A stretch of DNA of 64,000 nt from Chelydra serpentina (Eukaryota > Chordata > Testudines > Chelydridae). Each line of letters opens with the position of its first letter. Position 1 is the first letter of the stretch. A model generated the notes under the pieces. The model did no database searches. It worked only from the letters and a program-made list of their open reading frames with translations, and had not been told where the DNA came from. The translations under genes were made by a program, and so were the position numbers. This document shows positions 1 to 12,289 of the stretch, in pieces. Where the stretch lies: the NCBI GenBank assembly GCA_037349315.1, contig JBAIAC010000035.1:3796501-3860500 (forward strand). The letters are read 5' to 3'.

Positions 1-3000
1 TCGGACAGCTCAGTTCACTCAGTCAGGGTGATGCATGTTGTATACGGTATATGAAGCTGCTTTCGCAGCTTGGAGAGTGAGCAAATACTTCTGATTTTTT
101 TTAAGTGGTTGGCCACCGTTTTGAGCTGCAGCTTTCTCATATTCCATTTACACCCTCTTTGGACCCTGCCGGGTCACTCAGGCAACCGGAGTTCAGATGA
201 GAGAAAAAAGGTGGGAACAATTACAACTCGGAGAGAGGCAAAAATATCCCTCCAAATTGATCTGCTTTAGCCATGGGAAAGGGATGTTAATTTACCCATA
301 TAGCCATGAGACAGTCTAGCCTACTCAGAGGTCAGAACGCCACACTGGGGGCAGATTCTCTCTTGCACTGGTGCTCCACAGGGAGAGGGTGAGGGATCCT
401 TGATTCTCATGGCCGTCCTGAGTCCTGATAATGCTGACAGCTGCTCTTGGGAAGCTCTAAGTTCTGCCATTATAGCATAGGATCTATAGTGGACACGGTG
501 TCATCTGAGGTAGCGCCAGCCTAATGGAACATCACCATACTCCCTCCCTGCCCCCAATAGACCCTCTGCAGTGAGAAGGGATGGGCGACCGGCAGAAGCT
601 CAGGCCGGGGGGGAGTCCTCTGACAGAGGAATGTTCTGCTTCCTGTTAGCAGCTGGATAATCAAACCCTTTGCATCACCTGAATGGCACAAAGGGGCTGC
701 AACCTATCTTGAGAGCCTAGTCCACTATAAGCAGATGGGGTTTGCAGCATGTTCCTAACAGCTAGAATCCAAACTTAAATTTCCTGCAGTTCCCTTTATT
801 GTTAACTTAATCAGCAGCAGGAGCACAGTTCCTGATGGCGTTTGTTCCTGGGCTTGGCTGATTCTTGGATTTCTCCTTGCTGGACTCCTCTGTTATTCCA
901 CCTATTGGCATTCAAGCCATTTTCTGTCTTGTGTTGGAGGTAATAGACCCATCAAGTCTGGTTTCCAGGATGAGTCAATAGAATTTACTCTCTGTTTTAT
1001 GTGGTGTCCTAGAACCTAACACGCTGGCCTTGAACTTTATAAATCTATGCCATGGGAAGTCCTTATTAACATGGGGTATGTGGGAATGGGCCAGACCTAA
1101 AGCCCTATATCCAAGTTTCCTCAGGTCAAGATTTTCAGAAGTGATTGTTAGATACCTCCCTTTCTTGGTGTCCACTTTGAGACCACTTCAAGGGGCTGTC
1201 ATTCTCAGAGGGCAGAGCTCAGCTGGCAAGCCCAAAATCAGGGCGCTCAACATCCCTAGCCACCTTTGAAAATCTTGACCTCCAACTTGAGGGATGTTTG
1301 ACATCAGACTTGAAGCCTAGCTTCGTAGCTGTGCCTTCTCCATACACAACCTGCATTCACGCAGTAATGGCCCATTGTCTCCCTCTAGTCACCAAACCAG
1401 AGGTTTAGGAGGCCACAGCTGCTTCCATCCTTAGCGATCTGGTTCTTTCGCTCAGGCTCATGCTTTTAGATCCAGCAGTTCCAAGTTCAATCCCTGTGGA
1501 TGACCTGATCCCGGGGCGTTATGTTACACATATAACGAACAAAAATCCTGGTCTCAAACACCCCCCTTTGGGACCATTCAGAACCAGCTCTCTCCTTTGT
1601 GCCTTGGGCCAATCTCCAGTTACAGGCACCTCATTTTATTCCAATCTGTTTTATTCGAATACATAATTAGAATGTGTATCCCTGCCCTTCCCAGCCATGA
1701 CAGCCCAGCTGGATGGTCATTCTGCCCGGCATCATCTCCTTTCTGAAGGGAGGTGTCACACCGCTTAGCCACTGGACAGCCCTGAACAACATTCCAGGGG
1801 GCTAGCAAGAAGGGAAAGGATGCCTGCGATGTTATTTTGGTGTTTACATCTCTGTCTTCTGCGATGAGCTGCAGGGAGAGTGAGATCAGGCGTCTTGTTC
1901 TCTTGGGGCTAGTTGGTCAGCGAAAGTGAGATTATTGTTCAAACAGACTGGAGAGCCTGGATGGCTTAGAAGAATGGGGAGGGGAGGGAACCCTTTCAGT
2001 GCTATGAATCCAGCCTCCATCTTTAAAAGAATGAAAGTCTGTACTAGGTGATGTCTGTTAAGTGGCCGCCTGGGGTGACATCCTGCTCCATTGAAGCCAA
2101 TGGGAGTTTTGACTCTGGTCTCTATGCCGTTTCAAGGGGGCAGACTGCAGAAAAAAAAGCCCCATCAGAATGGATTCCCCTGGTAGCAGCAAAGAGCCAA
2201 GCACTGAAGGGACCGTGGAAACCATGTCCTTTTACAGGTGGCTCTTCTAGTCAGGGCTGAGGCACATCAGCAGACGGTGGGCATGCGGAGAAGCTTGCAC
2301 TGCCCCGTTAGACCTGCTCGGTGGAGGGAGAGGGTGCACCCCGGAGGGTTTCAGTGTACACGGCTGCCAGCCTGGCACATTCCACAGCACTAAAAAATAA
2401 AGGAAGGAATAATTCATAATGCCTTACTAGGCGTCGTTACAGCTGCTTGTGTCCAATAAGCAGGCCGAAGCCATCCCATAAACATCCCGTCGCTGCGTGT
2501 GTTTATTCTTTATTTGGTGCAAGTCCGTGCAGTTTGGTTGCTCAGCATTCCCTGCCAAGGACATGAGAATTCCTGATAAGCTGCATATCTCAGGCCGTGC
2601 TATGCAGATTCCAGTTGAGGAGGGCTTTCTAATTAATGGGCAGCTCGGGAGTAGAATTCTGAAGCTAGGTATGGTGGTGCCCGACCAGGAGAAGCTGCCT
2701 TGTGATAGCAGGACCTGGCAACCAGCTCTCCATTTCCCGGCTGACTTATCCATTCACTAAAGAAAATGTCCAGCTTCAGGAAAGCCTGTAAAGCATGCTT
2801 ACTTGCTTGCAAAAATCCTGCAGTGTGTAGAAAACAATGTATAAGCACAGGGAAGAGTTCTGCCTCCCACTGGAACAGCAACTTCAGAGATGGACTAGGA
2901 AGCACTGGCTGTTTTAAGAATCTGTTAACCTTGAGACCTGAAGAGGCCCCAAGTCCCTTAATCGAAGTAAGTCTTAAAGTGGGTGAGATTTTCCCAGACA

Positions 3001-3246
3001 TTGGGAGGGAGCGAGGGTTTCTGTTGCAAGGCTCCTGGATGATGCTGAGCTGGTCTTTCCAGGACAGCATGAGAGAGTGTTTGCTGAGCCATCTCTGTCT
3101 TGTGTTCGGTCCACGCTGTACAACCTTCAGTCAAGCCAAGGAGAGAGAGTCTGCGATAGTCTGGGGGGGAAGAGGAAGTTGCCTAGTGTAAGAAGCACCT
3201 CTCCGTATAGTGACGAGCTCAGATACAGGAGATTCCACATAGACTT
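1..3246. other. unassigned non-coding stretch
   Basis: No gene recognised. Three overlapping open frames (2497-2760 plus, 2633-3070 minus, 2766-3191 plus) have no recognisable domain and read on both strands, as expected by chance. A weak tRNA-like SINE head lies at 1440-1505 (listed separately). A G-rich run is seen near 604-614. The rest looks like ordinary decayed intergenic sequence. Confidence 0.5.
1440..1505 (+). repeat. tRNA-derived SINE head, decayed (tentative)
   Basis: The stretch has an A-box-like GCTCAGGCTCATGC followed about 30 bases later by a B-box-like AGTTCAATCCC, the order and spacing of a tRNA-type Pol III promoter. No tRNA cloverleaf can be drawn, so I read it as the head of an old tRNA-derived SINE. 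It has no recognisable tail. It could be chance. Confidence 0.35.
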
Positions 3247-3430
3247 GCCTACACTGGCACTGCGTTGGCAAAACTTTTGTCGTTCAGGGCTGTAAAAAAA
3301 CCACCGCCCCAAATGACAAAAGTTTTACCGATGAAAAGCGTTGGTGTGAACAGCGCTTTGTCGGCAGGAGAGCTCTCTCCTGCCAACAAACAGCAGCTAC
3401 ACTGCACACTTTTTAGCAGTGGGTCATACA
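3247..3430. mobile_element. non-autonomous DNA transposon remnant with two hairpins
   Basis: The stretch starts GCCTACACTGGC and ends near CAGCTACACTGC, the GTCTACACT-type termini common to turtle non-autonomous hAT-like elements. Two inverted repeats sit inside. At 3269-3290 and 3307-3329 the arms read AAAACTTTTGTC and its complement. At 3357-3390 the arms are about 16 bp with one mismatch around a CT centre. No transposase is present. Outer edges are uncertain and no target duplication was found, so the superfamily is inferred. Confidence 0.55.
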
Positions 3431-3734
3431 CATTTCTGAAGGTTTCAACCCCTTTTCCTTATCTATATTTCCACACTTCGCTATAATTTGGGGTGCCCCG
3501 TTTTCATAGGCTAACTTGTTAGCTCCCCATCTACTTATTAATATTGACATCACTCACTTTCCATAACAGCTCACGGTTAGCACATTGCTGACAGTCTGTT
3601 TGCAAAAGTCCCCCAAATATTCTAATCGACTTTATCTGCTACAATACAATTGATATTTCCTGAATATCGGCAGTTAACATATCTATTAGTGTAACTGTCT
3701 CATCTTGTGACATAGGGTCACTCATTGGCGAGTA

Positions 3735-4082
3735 GGGTTACCACCTTTGAAAAGCAGAAAAAACCACGGCACCCCCTCCACAAGGCAAGCCCACCGCAAC
3801 CCTAACCCCAAGGCAACTCCACAACCCCCCCTCCCACTTCAACAGCCACTTAGAGAGAGAACACACACACATAAGATTGATAACATCATTTTTTACTAAA
3901 ACTGCGGAAGTGGGAACACTGCAACATCTTTAGCTGGACACAAACTTTTAACATTAGATATCCCAGTGTATTGTGATAATACTGCAAATCTTTAGACATA
4001 CATAAAAGAAAAAAAGGGCAGATTAATTTTTTTTCTGGCAACTAGCAAATCCACAAAAAACCCAGCCAGGCCAGGGTAACCC
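3735..4082. mobile_element. 348-bp MITE with TA target duplication (Tc1/mariner-like)
   Basis: The element begins GGGTTACCACC and ends GGCCAGGGTAACCC; the terminal 8 bp are perfect inverted repeats (GGGTTACC). It is flanked on both sides by TA (3733-3734 and 4083-4084), the target duplication of Tc1/mariner-type elements. The inside is non-coding: C-rich at the left, AT-rich at the right, with a short (AC)n at about 3866-3876. No transposase frame is present, so it must have been mobilised in trans. A TA duplication is only two bases and the inverted repeat is short, so the superfamily call is moderate. Confidence 0.6.
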
Positions 4083-5789
4083 TATGGGCTAGCTACTCCT
4101 GTCAGCTTATCTTTAGGCCTGAGGGCCATGCTATACGGTATTAATCAATACTTATTTCATACCTCTATCTTGAATATACCTGCTATATCTTCTAATTGGC
4201 TACAAAATAAAGAGACTTTATAGGTTCTAAGGTGCTGCAAGGATTTCTTTCCTTCTTGTCTCCTGTCCTGGAACCAGCAATCATGGCAGCATTAAATAAA
4301 TGCGTGTGTGAGATGTAAAATTTCATGAGTCCTCACATTAAAGAGAGTACAAATGTGTGTGATAGATGACATTTTGGCCAACACCAGGAATTGAACTGGG
4401 GGACTCCAGAGCTAAGCGTGAGTCTTAACAACACGAGAGCCCCATGTATTAATTAGTGCCTGTAACAGATTTACATCTGTGGATCAGACACAGAGGTGGA
4501 TGGGTAACACACACTGACCAATGAGTGGGAAAAACATACAAATAAGCGACATGATCATTCTAACACACATGGCCTGATTTTAATCTCACGCCAGTTTTAA
4601 TAAGAGACAGTCTCTTCTTCCCTGAATATCTTAAGTATGATGGACAAAGTGTGGAAGAAAGGAAGAATTGTTTTCTCTGTTATCCCCAGGTTCAGCCTGA
4701 TGCATAGAAAACTCTTATATTGAGCAGATCTGATAGGAGACTTACGGAGGGACATGAATATATACCCCCAAGATGTGGTTTTTTGTGTTGCTTTTATGAA
4801 TGAACCCATTCCATCATTTAAGGGGGGGTGTGGTGACCTCTAGTGGTAAACAGAGTGAATTGGGAGTGGGGAAGAAAAACGGTGGCTATAGAAAAGTGAA
4901 AACAGAGGAGAGCGAATAACTTCCACTAAGTGTGCAGAAGTCCAGGTTGGTACAAACAGTTTAATGCTTTATTGGTAACACCATTTTCTAAAAAATCCCT
5001 GGAATGACTTCATCAGGTAGCCTGTTCTCCTGCAGGGTGAATTCCACTGTTGAACACTGAGTTCCTGTCAAACAAAACTCACTCCCTTCCTGCAGGACAG
5101 GAGGAATATTAAGTGGCCAGGACTGTAATAAATCTCTGTCAAGAGCCAGACTAATCAAGGTGGTGATCTCAGTTCCCTTCCCAGCTTTCTAATGAAAATA
5201 GATTGCACGTGGAATTCCCTCCAGTTGGTATCCATTAGCACCAATGGCCATCTCAGCTAAAAGACTAAGGACTGAACCGGCATGGAGACTGAAATAATGT
5301 ATGTCTCACATCTAGTTGAGGTTTCCCCAGCTCAGGTGTATTGAGAAGACAGTCTGAGGGCAGATCAATGCAAACTCATGTCACAGCACTGAAGATCACC
5401 TGCTTTAGATGTGAAGCCCTCAATGGCCCAGAGTTTAAAGATTCGGGAACCTTTGAAAGTCCTTCAGTAAATTGAACTGAAACAAAGAGAGTTCACGTTG
5501 TTGCTGGGTCTGAGATGAACATTTTGCACAGCTCAAGTTGAGTTTGAAAAGGATAAAATCTAAAGAAGCAAAGATCCATTTTTCATCCAAAATGGCTAGA
5601 AATTAGTACTGGTTGAATTATTCTTTGTAATTCATATTTGTTACAAATTTAACCCCTTTGTTTGTGAGCCAATCCTAGCTTTCACTGTATATATTCATCT
5701 CGGTATTTTCCAAATTGTTTGGAGTAAGTAATTTTCAGGCTATGGGTTATTCACAAACTGCATGCATTTCCTGTCTGATATTCATTAGG
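4083..5789. other. unassigned non-coding stretch
   Basis: No gene or clear repeat recognised except a weak tRNA-like SINE head at 4375-4440. One 70-codon minus-strand open frame at 4597-4809 has no recognisable features. Confidence 0.5.
4375..4440 (-). repeat. tRNA-derived SINE head, decayed (tentative)
   Basis: On the minus strand the sequence reads GTGTTGTTAAGACTCACGC, then about 25 bases later CAGTTCAATTCCTGG. The second part is a good B-box match in the right place. The first is a poor A-box. It resembles an old tRNA-headed SINE rather than a tRNA gene. Confidence 0.35.
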
Positions 5790-6294
5790 GCTGATTAGAA
5801 AACTTTCCAACAAAACTGTTTCTAGATGGAAAATTGGATTTTTGACTAACCTACATTTTCACAGAAAGTGTTGTTTTTCCCTTGAAAACAGCAAGTTTTT
5901 GTTGAAAAATATTTTCAACAAAAAAAACCAATGTTCAGCAGGGCAAAATCCCCCTGAAAATCTGATTGACTATTCATTATTTGCATTAGTCATGTAAGGC
6001 ACATGTCTTTGTTTCTGCTCCCTGATTGGATATCTGAAAGTTTGTAAACAGACAACAAATAAACAATGCCTAACAAATAAGGGATTTTGTGTGTGAGGGG
6101 GCAGGGAGCCGGGGCAAATAATCTTTTATTTTAAAATCTGTGGAAATTTCAGGATTTGCTAACATTTCCTGAATACCTGGTGGTTTTCTAGATACTTGTA
6201 CATGATAAATAAGACTCTATAAACAGTAAACTGAACTTAGGCTCAGAGTTCCAAATCCAAATTAAGGTTTTTTGCTAGTATTTGACCAGCTCTA
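5790..6294. mobile_element. AT-rich foldback-type DNA transposon remnant
   Basis: The left end reads TAGGGCTGATTAGAAAACT and the right end, on the opposite strand, TAGAGCTGGTCAAATACTA, so the termini are related inverted repeats. The interior contains short inverted AAAATTT/TTTTCA-type blocks (for example near 5890-5935). The same type of terminus occurs on the 7376-8110 element. No coding frame is present. Confidence 0.45.
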
Positions 6295-6465
6295 TTACTT
6301 ATGTAACATGTGGGACGACAAATAGAGAAAATATATAGACAGAATTATATCTAAAGAGAATGGAGCAAAATCAGCCTGGTAATACGGGGGCACAACACCA
6401 AAGAATACTGAAGTAATATTGTGAAAAATGTTTTATAAGGCATCAGTAAGTCTTTAATTTAACTA

Positions 6466-6705
6466 AAAAAAGAACAAGGAGTACTTCTGGCACCTTAGAG
6501 ACTAACAAATTTATTTGAGCATAAGTTTTCATGGTCTACAGCTCACTTCATCAGATGCATAGAATGGAACATACAGTATGCAGATATATATACACATTGA
6601 GAACGTGAAAAGGTGGAAGTTGCCATACCAACTCTAAGAGGCTAATTAATTAAGATGAGCTATTATCAGCAGGAGAAAAAAAAACTTTTGTGGTGATAAT
6701 CAATT
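6466..6705 (-). mobile_element. Penelope-like element 3' tail (copy 1)
   Basis: On the minus strand the core is ATGCATCTGATGAAGTGAGC, then a loop, GAAAACTTATGCTCA and TTTGTTAGTCTCTAAGG. The same ordered blocks recur at 31929-32330, 33357-33700 and 48836-48948. The copy is non-coding and ends near an A-rich tract at 6466-6475. Assignment to Penelope-like elements is from recognition of this common reptile repeat, and from the hammerhead-like boxes known in that class. No reverse transcriptase or GIY-YIG domain is present here. The hairpin between the boxes is damaged in this copy. Confidence 0.55.
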
Positions 6706-7375
6706 TAACTATGTGGCATTATCGCATGCCAAGTGTGGTTTATTAGTGCACTAATAAACCATAAAGGAAACTCTATAACTTCATTACCACCATTGCCATT
6801 TGCAACTTTAATTTACAGACAAATCATTAACTGTTAGTACACACTTAATTCCAGAAGTTCAGAAAAAGCTATTGAGAATGGAGTGTTCTTAAATTCAGTT
6901 CTGCTAAGGTTGCACAAGTGGGGCTGTGTCTGCAATGACTTACAATGTAAGGACTCAGTCTTCTTCTGCAGTAAAGCCCAAAGAGTAACCAAAGACGGCA
7001 CACAGCTCTGGCAACTCCCCTATGCCCCCAACACAGCCCCTATATTGTAGGTGGTGAGGTGGGTAGCAGAGAGCTGACATTGCAGCAATTCTCCCACACT
7101 CAAGTTTGCCGCCCCTTTGCAAAATCCAAGCAAGCACCCGTGGGCTGCAGAAGGAAGCCAGGACACGACCTTTTGTGTTTAAGAAAAACTGTGTTTGAAT
7201 CCAGACCTTGTGCATGTGATCCCACATAAGTGGTCTCTAGGAAAGCCGATTGTACTTTATCTTAACCATTTTCAGAATAGTCTTGACTTTTCTCGGTCTT
7301 TAATATATATAATGATGTTTACATAAGGTATCTCAACAAAGCAAAAATGTAGATGTAGGAGTAGGTCCCTACCAA
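6706..7375. other. unassigned non-coding stretch
   Basis: No gene or repeat recognised. A 90-codon minus open frame (6955-7227) shows no known motif. Confidence 0.45.
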
Positions 7376-8110
7376 CAGAGCTGGTGAGGAATTTTCATGG
7401 AAAACAGTTTACGCAAAATTGAAATTTAATTTTGCATATGTATGTGGGTGTGGGTGTGCGTGTATATATATATATGTGTATGTGTATATGTATGTGTATA
7501 TATAAAGTGGAAAAATTGAAATAGCGTTTTGGTAAGTTTGTCCCAAAATAGTACATTACATTTTGTTGAACTGACCCAAAATGTTTCATTTTTTAATCAG
7601 TTCAAAAAAACATAACTATATTTCCCTATTGGTGCATTGCCTCATGGGAGTTGTAGTTCAGGCCCCCTTCTCTCCTATTGGACTACTCCCATAATGCAAT
7701 GTGGGCTGCCCTCTCATTGAGCAGCATGGTACACCAGGAGAGATATCAGCCAGCCTGCTCCATAAGGGAGAATCAGGCTCCCAAATGACAACTCCCATGA
7801 GGCAATGTGCCATAATCGGGAAATGCCATTTAATATTGAACTGACTTGAAATGAAACATTGTGGGTCAGTTCAACAATGTGAAATGAAACATTTTGTTTT
7901 GAAATGTTGAAATGTTTCATTTTGATTGAAAATGTCAGAATGAAATGTCTGTTTCCAAACTGATTTTTTTCCCCAAAAAATATTCCATTCCTTGTGGAGG
8001 AAAAAGATATTTCAACTTTTTGTCCCAATTTAGGATGAAAATAAGTGTGTGGGAGGGTGGAAATCAGTTTTTCCAAAGGTTATACATTTTGAATTTTGCT
8101 CAGCTCTACC
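7376..8110. mobile_element. long foldback DNA transposon, non-autonomous
   Basis: The termini are inverted: AGAGCTGGTGAGGAATTTTC at the left, and on the opposite strand AGAGCTGAGCAAAATTC at the right. Inside lie further nested inverted repeats. GGTGCATTGCCTCATGGGAG (from 7631) is repeated inverted at 7789-7812, and TTGTTGAACTGACCCA (about 7563) is inverted at about 7863-7880. The whole unit could fold into one long imperfect hairpin. A TG/TA microsatellite lies in the left arm. The minus open frame at 7714-8076 is a by-product of the repeats. Superfamily uncertain. Confidence 0.55.
7437..7504. repeat. (TG)n/(TA)n microsatellite
   Basis: Alternating TGTGGG, TGTG and TATATA units, imperfect, about 68 bp, inside the left arm of the foldback element. 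Confidence 0.85.
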
Positions 8111-9350
8111 TAGCCCTATGTACGAGAAGACCCATTCCAGTTGAGAGGAAAAAACCCTAGGGGCCCCCTGATATTTCACTGTGTTCCACCTTGTGGAGCG
8201 GTTTGCACTTGTGTAAAGTGAGTGCGTACAGCTACCATTCTGATTGGGGAGTGCTTCACGGGCACTTTCCCCAGATGTAAATTACCCCCAAGGTGCAGAG
8301 CAGTGGGGGATCAGGCCTCATGGGTGAGATTGTCAAAAGTTTCTAAGTAAGTTAGACACCCAACTCAGTTAGACATTTTTGAAAAGCTGTTCTGCATGTT
8401 TTTGTTACTCAGCCTAGAAATCTGAAAGGCCATATAAGTGAAGTAGCAGATCCGGTCATGATGAACTATGGTGCGTCTTTAGGTAGATGCCTGGGGGAAA
8501 AACATGGTGAGATTCAGTACACAAAACAGACAGCAGTCAGCATCAGCCTATGGTTTCATTCCATCCAGAGGTGGCCTGGATGTCTATACTGGTGAAGACA
8601 CTGATGCCTCAGTGAGTAGTTTGAGGCGGATGTGGTTTTGATGACAACGTGGTAATGTGTACCATGGCCAGCTTCCACCCTGGAGCATGTTTCTAATTAA
8701 TGAGAAAGAGATAATGTGGGGGGGGAGGGGGAGAACAGGATAGCTCTTGAAAATCTGAGGGGATTAATTGCCTCCCAGCTGTCAGGGTAGTAATTAAATT
8801 CTGCTTGTTGACTTCAGCTTTGCTCCGATTATGTGAAATTAATCTTCAAATGCATTGGAAGCTTCCCTTGCTTTTAGTGTTAGTGCTGACACGTGCAGAT
8901 CCCAAACAATATGCAAATACGCATTGACACACTCTTGGCAGCCACCCAGAAAAAATGTCAGCTTGAGGGAACTGGGAAAACTTTTTCTGGTTTTTTTGTT
9001 TCCTTGCAACTTTGTTTCCTATTTATTTTCCAGACAAGGCTCAGGGCTGCTTTTGAGTCGGTTAGAGCATGAACTGTACGGGCAGGTTAGGTTGGCTCAC
9101 AAATGCTGTTCAAATTTCTCTCCCATTCTTTAGTCTAAGTTTAATAAGAGGTGGAGGATCACTTTGGGAAACTTTAACTTTCAAGGGACAAATTCTTCCT
9201 ACTGGTTAGCATTTCTTTAGCGCTGTCCTTGTACCACGGGTTGTACAGCACATACCATTAAAGGCACTCCCCACCCTCACCCCCAAAACTAACACTCTGA
9301 CTTCCTGTGTAATGTACAAGTACCTGATTCGTGCACATATTTTGGGAATT
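8111..9350. other. non-coding stretch with decayed MITE-like pieces
   Basis: No gene. Around 8322-8400 the words AAAAGTTTCTAAGTAAGTTAG and TTTTTGAAAAGC recall an old family of CCTAAGT-rich palindromic elements. A G-rich tract lies at 8718-8733. The rest is unassigned. Confidence 0.4.
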
Positions 9351-9425
9351 TATGGGCCTGATCTTGCACCACTATATTCAACAGGAGCTTGGCCATTGTC
9401 TTCAATGACTGCAGGATTAAGCCCT
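9351..9425. repeat. palindromic MITE of the gggcctgatc type
   Basis: The left end reads GGGCCTGATCTTGCACC and the opposite strand of the right end reads GGGCTTAATCCTGCAGTC. The centre is CATTGTCTTCAATG. The design (inverted ends, central CATTGACTTCAATG palindrome) recurs across this window and is typical of very old amniote MITEs. Confidence 0.5.
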
Positions 9426-9620
9426 TCATGCATAAATTAGGCATGCAATAAATACATGCACACAAATACATGACCCTTACTGCAAAAACATGTAATTATC
9501 CTTCAGCTATAACATTATAATTACAGTGCAATTAAAGAGTTAACAAATACCATATTAGTCAAACACAATCCCATAGAATCTGTGCCTAGCAACTAAAAGT
9601 ATTACCAAGATGTTTTACAA

Positions 9621-9782
9621 GGGTGGAGGGGTAGCCTGCTAAACCTAGGGTTGTGAGTTCAATCCTTGAGGGGGCCATTTAGGGATCTGGGGCAAAAATT
9701 GGGGATTGGTCCTGCTTTGAGCAGGGGGTTGGACTAGATGACCTCCTAAGGTCCCTTCCAACCCTGAGATTCTATGATTCTA
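9621..9782 (+). mobile_element. turtle tRNA/CR1-tail SINE, A box deleted
   Basis: The head keeps the B box (GGTTGTGAGTTCAATCC). The body reads GGGGGCCATTTAGGGATC and the tail, TTGGACTAGATGACCTCC then GAGATTCTATGATTCTA, is that of a CR1 LINE. Compared with the complete copy at 45061-45243, about 20 bases between GGGGTAG and CCTGCTAAACC are missing, which removes the A box of the Pol III promoter. This copy could not start transcription from its own promoter. CR1-tailed tRNA-derived SINEs are characteristic of turtles and use CR1 machinery for retrotransposition. Confidence 0.85.
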
Positions 9783-12289
9783 AGTCAAACAAAAAGGCAA
9801 AAAAAAACCCAGCCTGACCTGAATTTCGTTGCATTTCTGGAAAGGTTTATAGCTGTATCTTTATATTAGGCTTTTCTCTCTCATTTATAAGGAGCCTTCA
9901 TGGGCGCAACAAATAAAATTATATATCAAATAAATACAGTCCTACTCCCAGCAACCAGAAAACTATCGAAAGTCATCAACCATGGTTGGGAGCCCAGTCT
10001 TATAATACATCAAACAGTCATGCACAATGCAATAATTGTATTGGACAGACTCGTAAATACAGACCCAACCAAAGTTCATTTCAAGTTTACCTTTTGCTGC
10101 TGTCAGGTGCTTACCAGTTTCTTCCCTATCACACGGGAAATGGGTAAAGCAGGTTGCAAAGTCTTTCACTGTTTTACTAAGCATTAGAGTCGTCAGTGAG
10201 AAGTTGACAATCTCGACAACCGACGTTGGCAGCAACTGCGGCAAGAAGTGTCCGCTGTAAAAGGAGTCAGTGAATCAAGAACCCAAGGATGCATGTCAAC
10301 CATACTGGAAGGAAACAAATTGCATTTCAAACAAACAACTTTTAATGTTGCACATACTGAACGAAAAAAAAAAAGAGGAGAAAAATAATGAAGTAGAAAA
10401 TAATAGGAAAAAGCTGAGATATTCAGTGGTGGTCAGCTAGACCCTTATTCAGCAAAAGCAGGTGCTTACGAGCTTTGCTAAATCCAGGCCCTAACCACAT
10501 CTAAAAGAGGGTTGCTCTGCTACGTTAGGACTCAGTTGGGGTTCTTCCTCAAGCAAAGGGTGGCACATTGTTGTGCTTGCCCACAGAGCAGACCACAAGG
10601 CAGACTGTGACTTTGAAAGCCACCATGTGCCTCCTGGTTTCCCCACGGTGGCCCATACCTGACGGAGCATACTGCCCCTGGCATGCTGGCAGAGCTAAAC
10701 TAGCTGAGGCATTGGGAGCTGGAGCTACATAATGCCTTATCCTGCCCTCTGCAGAGTGGGTGGGAGACAGCAACCCCATGGGGGCTGCATTCCTCCCCAG
10801 GCTGCTATTGGTGGTACAGGTAGCTGACACTAGAAAGTACCTTACCATGCCACACCACAGTCTGGCCTTTACTGAAGTAGTGTTCAGTTCTGGGTACCCT
10901 ATCTTACACAGAAAGGTGACTGTAACCCTATGTCCTGTTTTAACTTCTAGATGGCATAGAATTCTTGAAGAGTTACTAGACCAGATCATGTAGATATTCA
11001 CCACCCTACTGGATTTCACATAGGCAGTTCCTGCTTCTAGGTGTCTACATTCAATGTGGTTAACAAATAACCTGAATGAGAATTCGCCATTTTCTACCTT
11101 TATGGAAAACCAGTGCACGTGGGGATACTTGCACATGCTAATATTTATGGAGCATCTGCAATTTTTCAATCATATGACACACCCACCAGAATCTTTAACA
11201 GCCATTTGAAACATTTGTTAACACTGGGATGTAGCTACACAAGGAAGAAGAGGGACATTTCTATTAAAACAATAGAAACAAAAAAGATGAGCAGACCGCA
11301 TATGCCACTCGCCCAAGAAGAACATAATGGAAACAGAGTTCACTCTGAAAAGCAGAGTCCAGCCATGTTAAGCTGTGTCACATTATGTCATCTGTATGAT
11401 TTGCCGCCAATATAGTAATGCCAGGGAAAGTGTAACCGACTAATAGAGGATTGTTTATTTTTTTCGGAGCCGGTGGAGCATATACTCAGGGGCTTGCATT
11501 ACAAAGGATAGTACTACACATGAAGTCAGACACCAGAGGCTGATTCATTCACTAGAATTAATATGGGTTTCCCCTTTCATTTCTGAACCATTTCTCTATT
11601 CTTGCATTTCTGAGAAAGCAATTGTTTTCCTCTATTCTATTTGGTGCCGTATCCTCTCTATTTGGAGACATTCCAGTGCAGGCTGCAATACAAGTGATCC
11701 CTTTACCCTTTTATTAAGCCAGATTTGTCATGATCTAAAGCACAGCCGTGGTTCATTTTAGTGCCGCTAGCTACATGCATATGCTAACTTCCTGGCAGAG
11801 CCAAACTGCTTATTCACAATCTGGCAACAAGGCGAGTTGCTGACCCTTCCATATGTCATTCTTTTCCCCCCAAGGAAATAGTTGAGTGGAGTTATTACCA
11901 ATGAGTATAAAATTGCATGCCGTATTGCTCTGCTAGTTGAAAGGATCGGGAGAAGCGGCTTAGATAAGGCTCTCTCATAACCCTTTTAACTTCCATGTCA
12001 AGCTTCAGCCCAATCTTTGGTGGAGATTCACAGTATTTTGTAAATCCTTTTCTCCGATTTTTATTCACTGCCCAATTGTACGCGGGGCTCGAGGCCTATG
12101 TGACAAAACCTAGCTAGGAAGGAGTTAGGTGCTGAGCTGTTCGGTGCCATCAGAACTTAGGCAGCTTTCTGCATGTTCACTGGGAGAAACGGGTGGCTCG
12201 GGACAACAGGCACCTACAGGGTTAGGTAGCAACTGAGCGGGACTTTTCTGAATGTCAGTGATGCCTAAACGTGATACAGCCCTTAGTCT
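9783..12289. other. unassigned non-coding stretch
   Basis: The largest open frame (10549-11169, minus, 206 codons) shows no domain and overlaps plus-strand frames. I regard it as chance. The GC-richer part at 10550-10800 may be an old MITE. Words like CACCTAAG and TAGGCA near 12101-12270 suggest another decayed palindromic element. Confidence 0.4.

Noticed and set aside
2497..3191. Overlapping 87-145 codon frames as an exon cluster
   Set aside because: Frames overlap on both strands and carry no known motif; no evidence of splicing.
10549..11169. 206-codon minus-strand open frame as a gene
   Set aside because: No recognisable domain, mixed composition, overlapping frames on the plus strand, no splice or promoter context visible.
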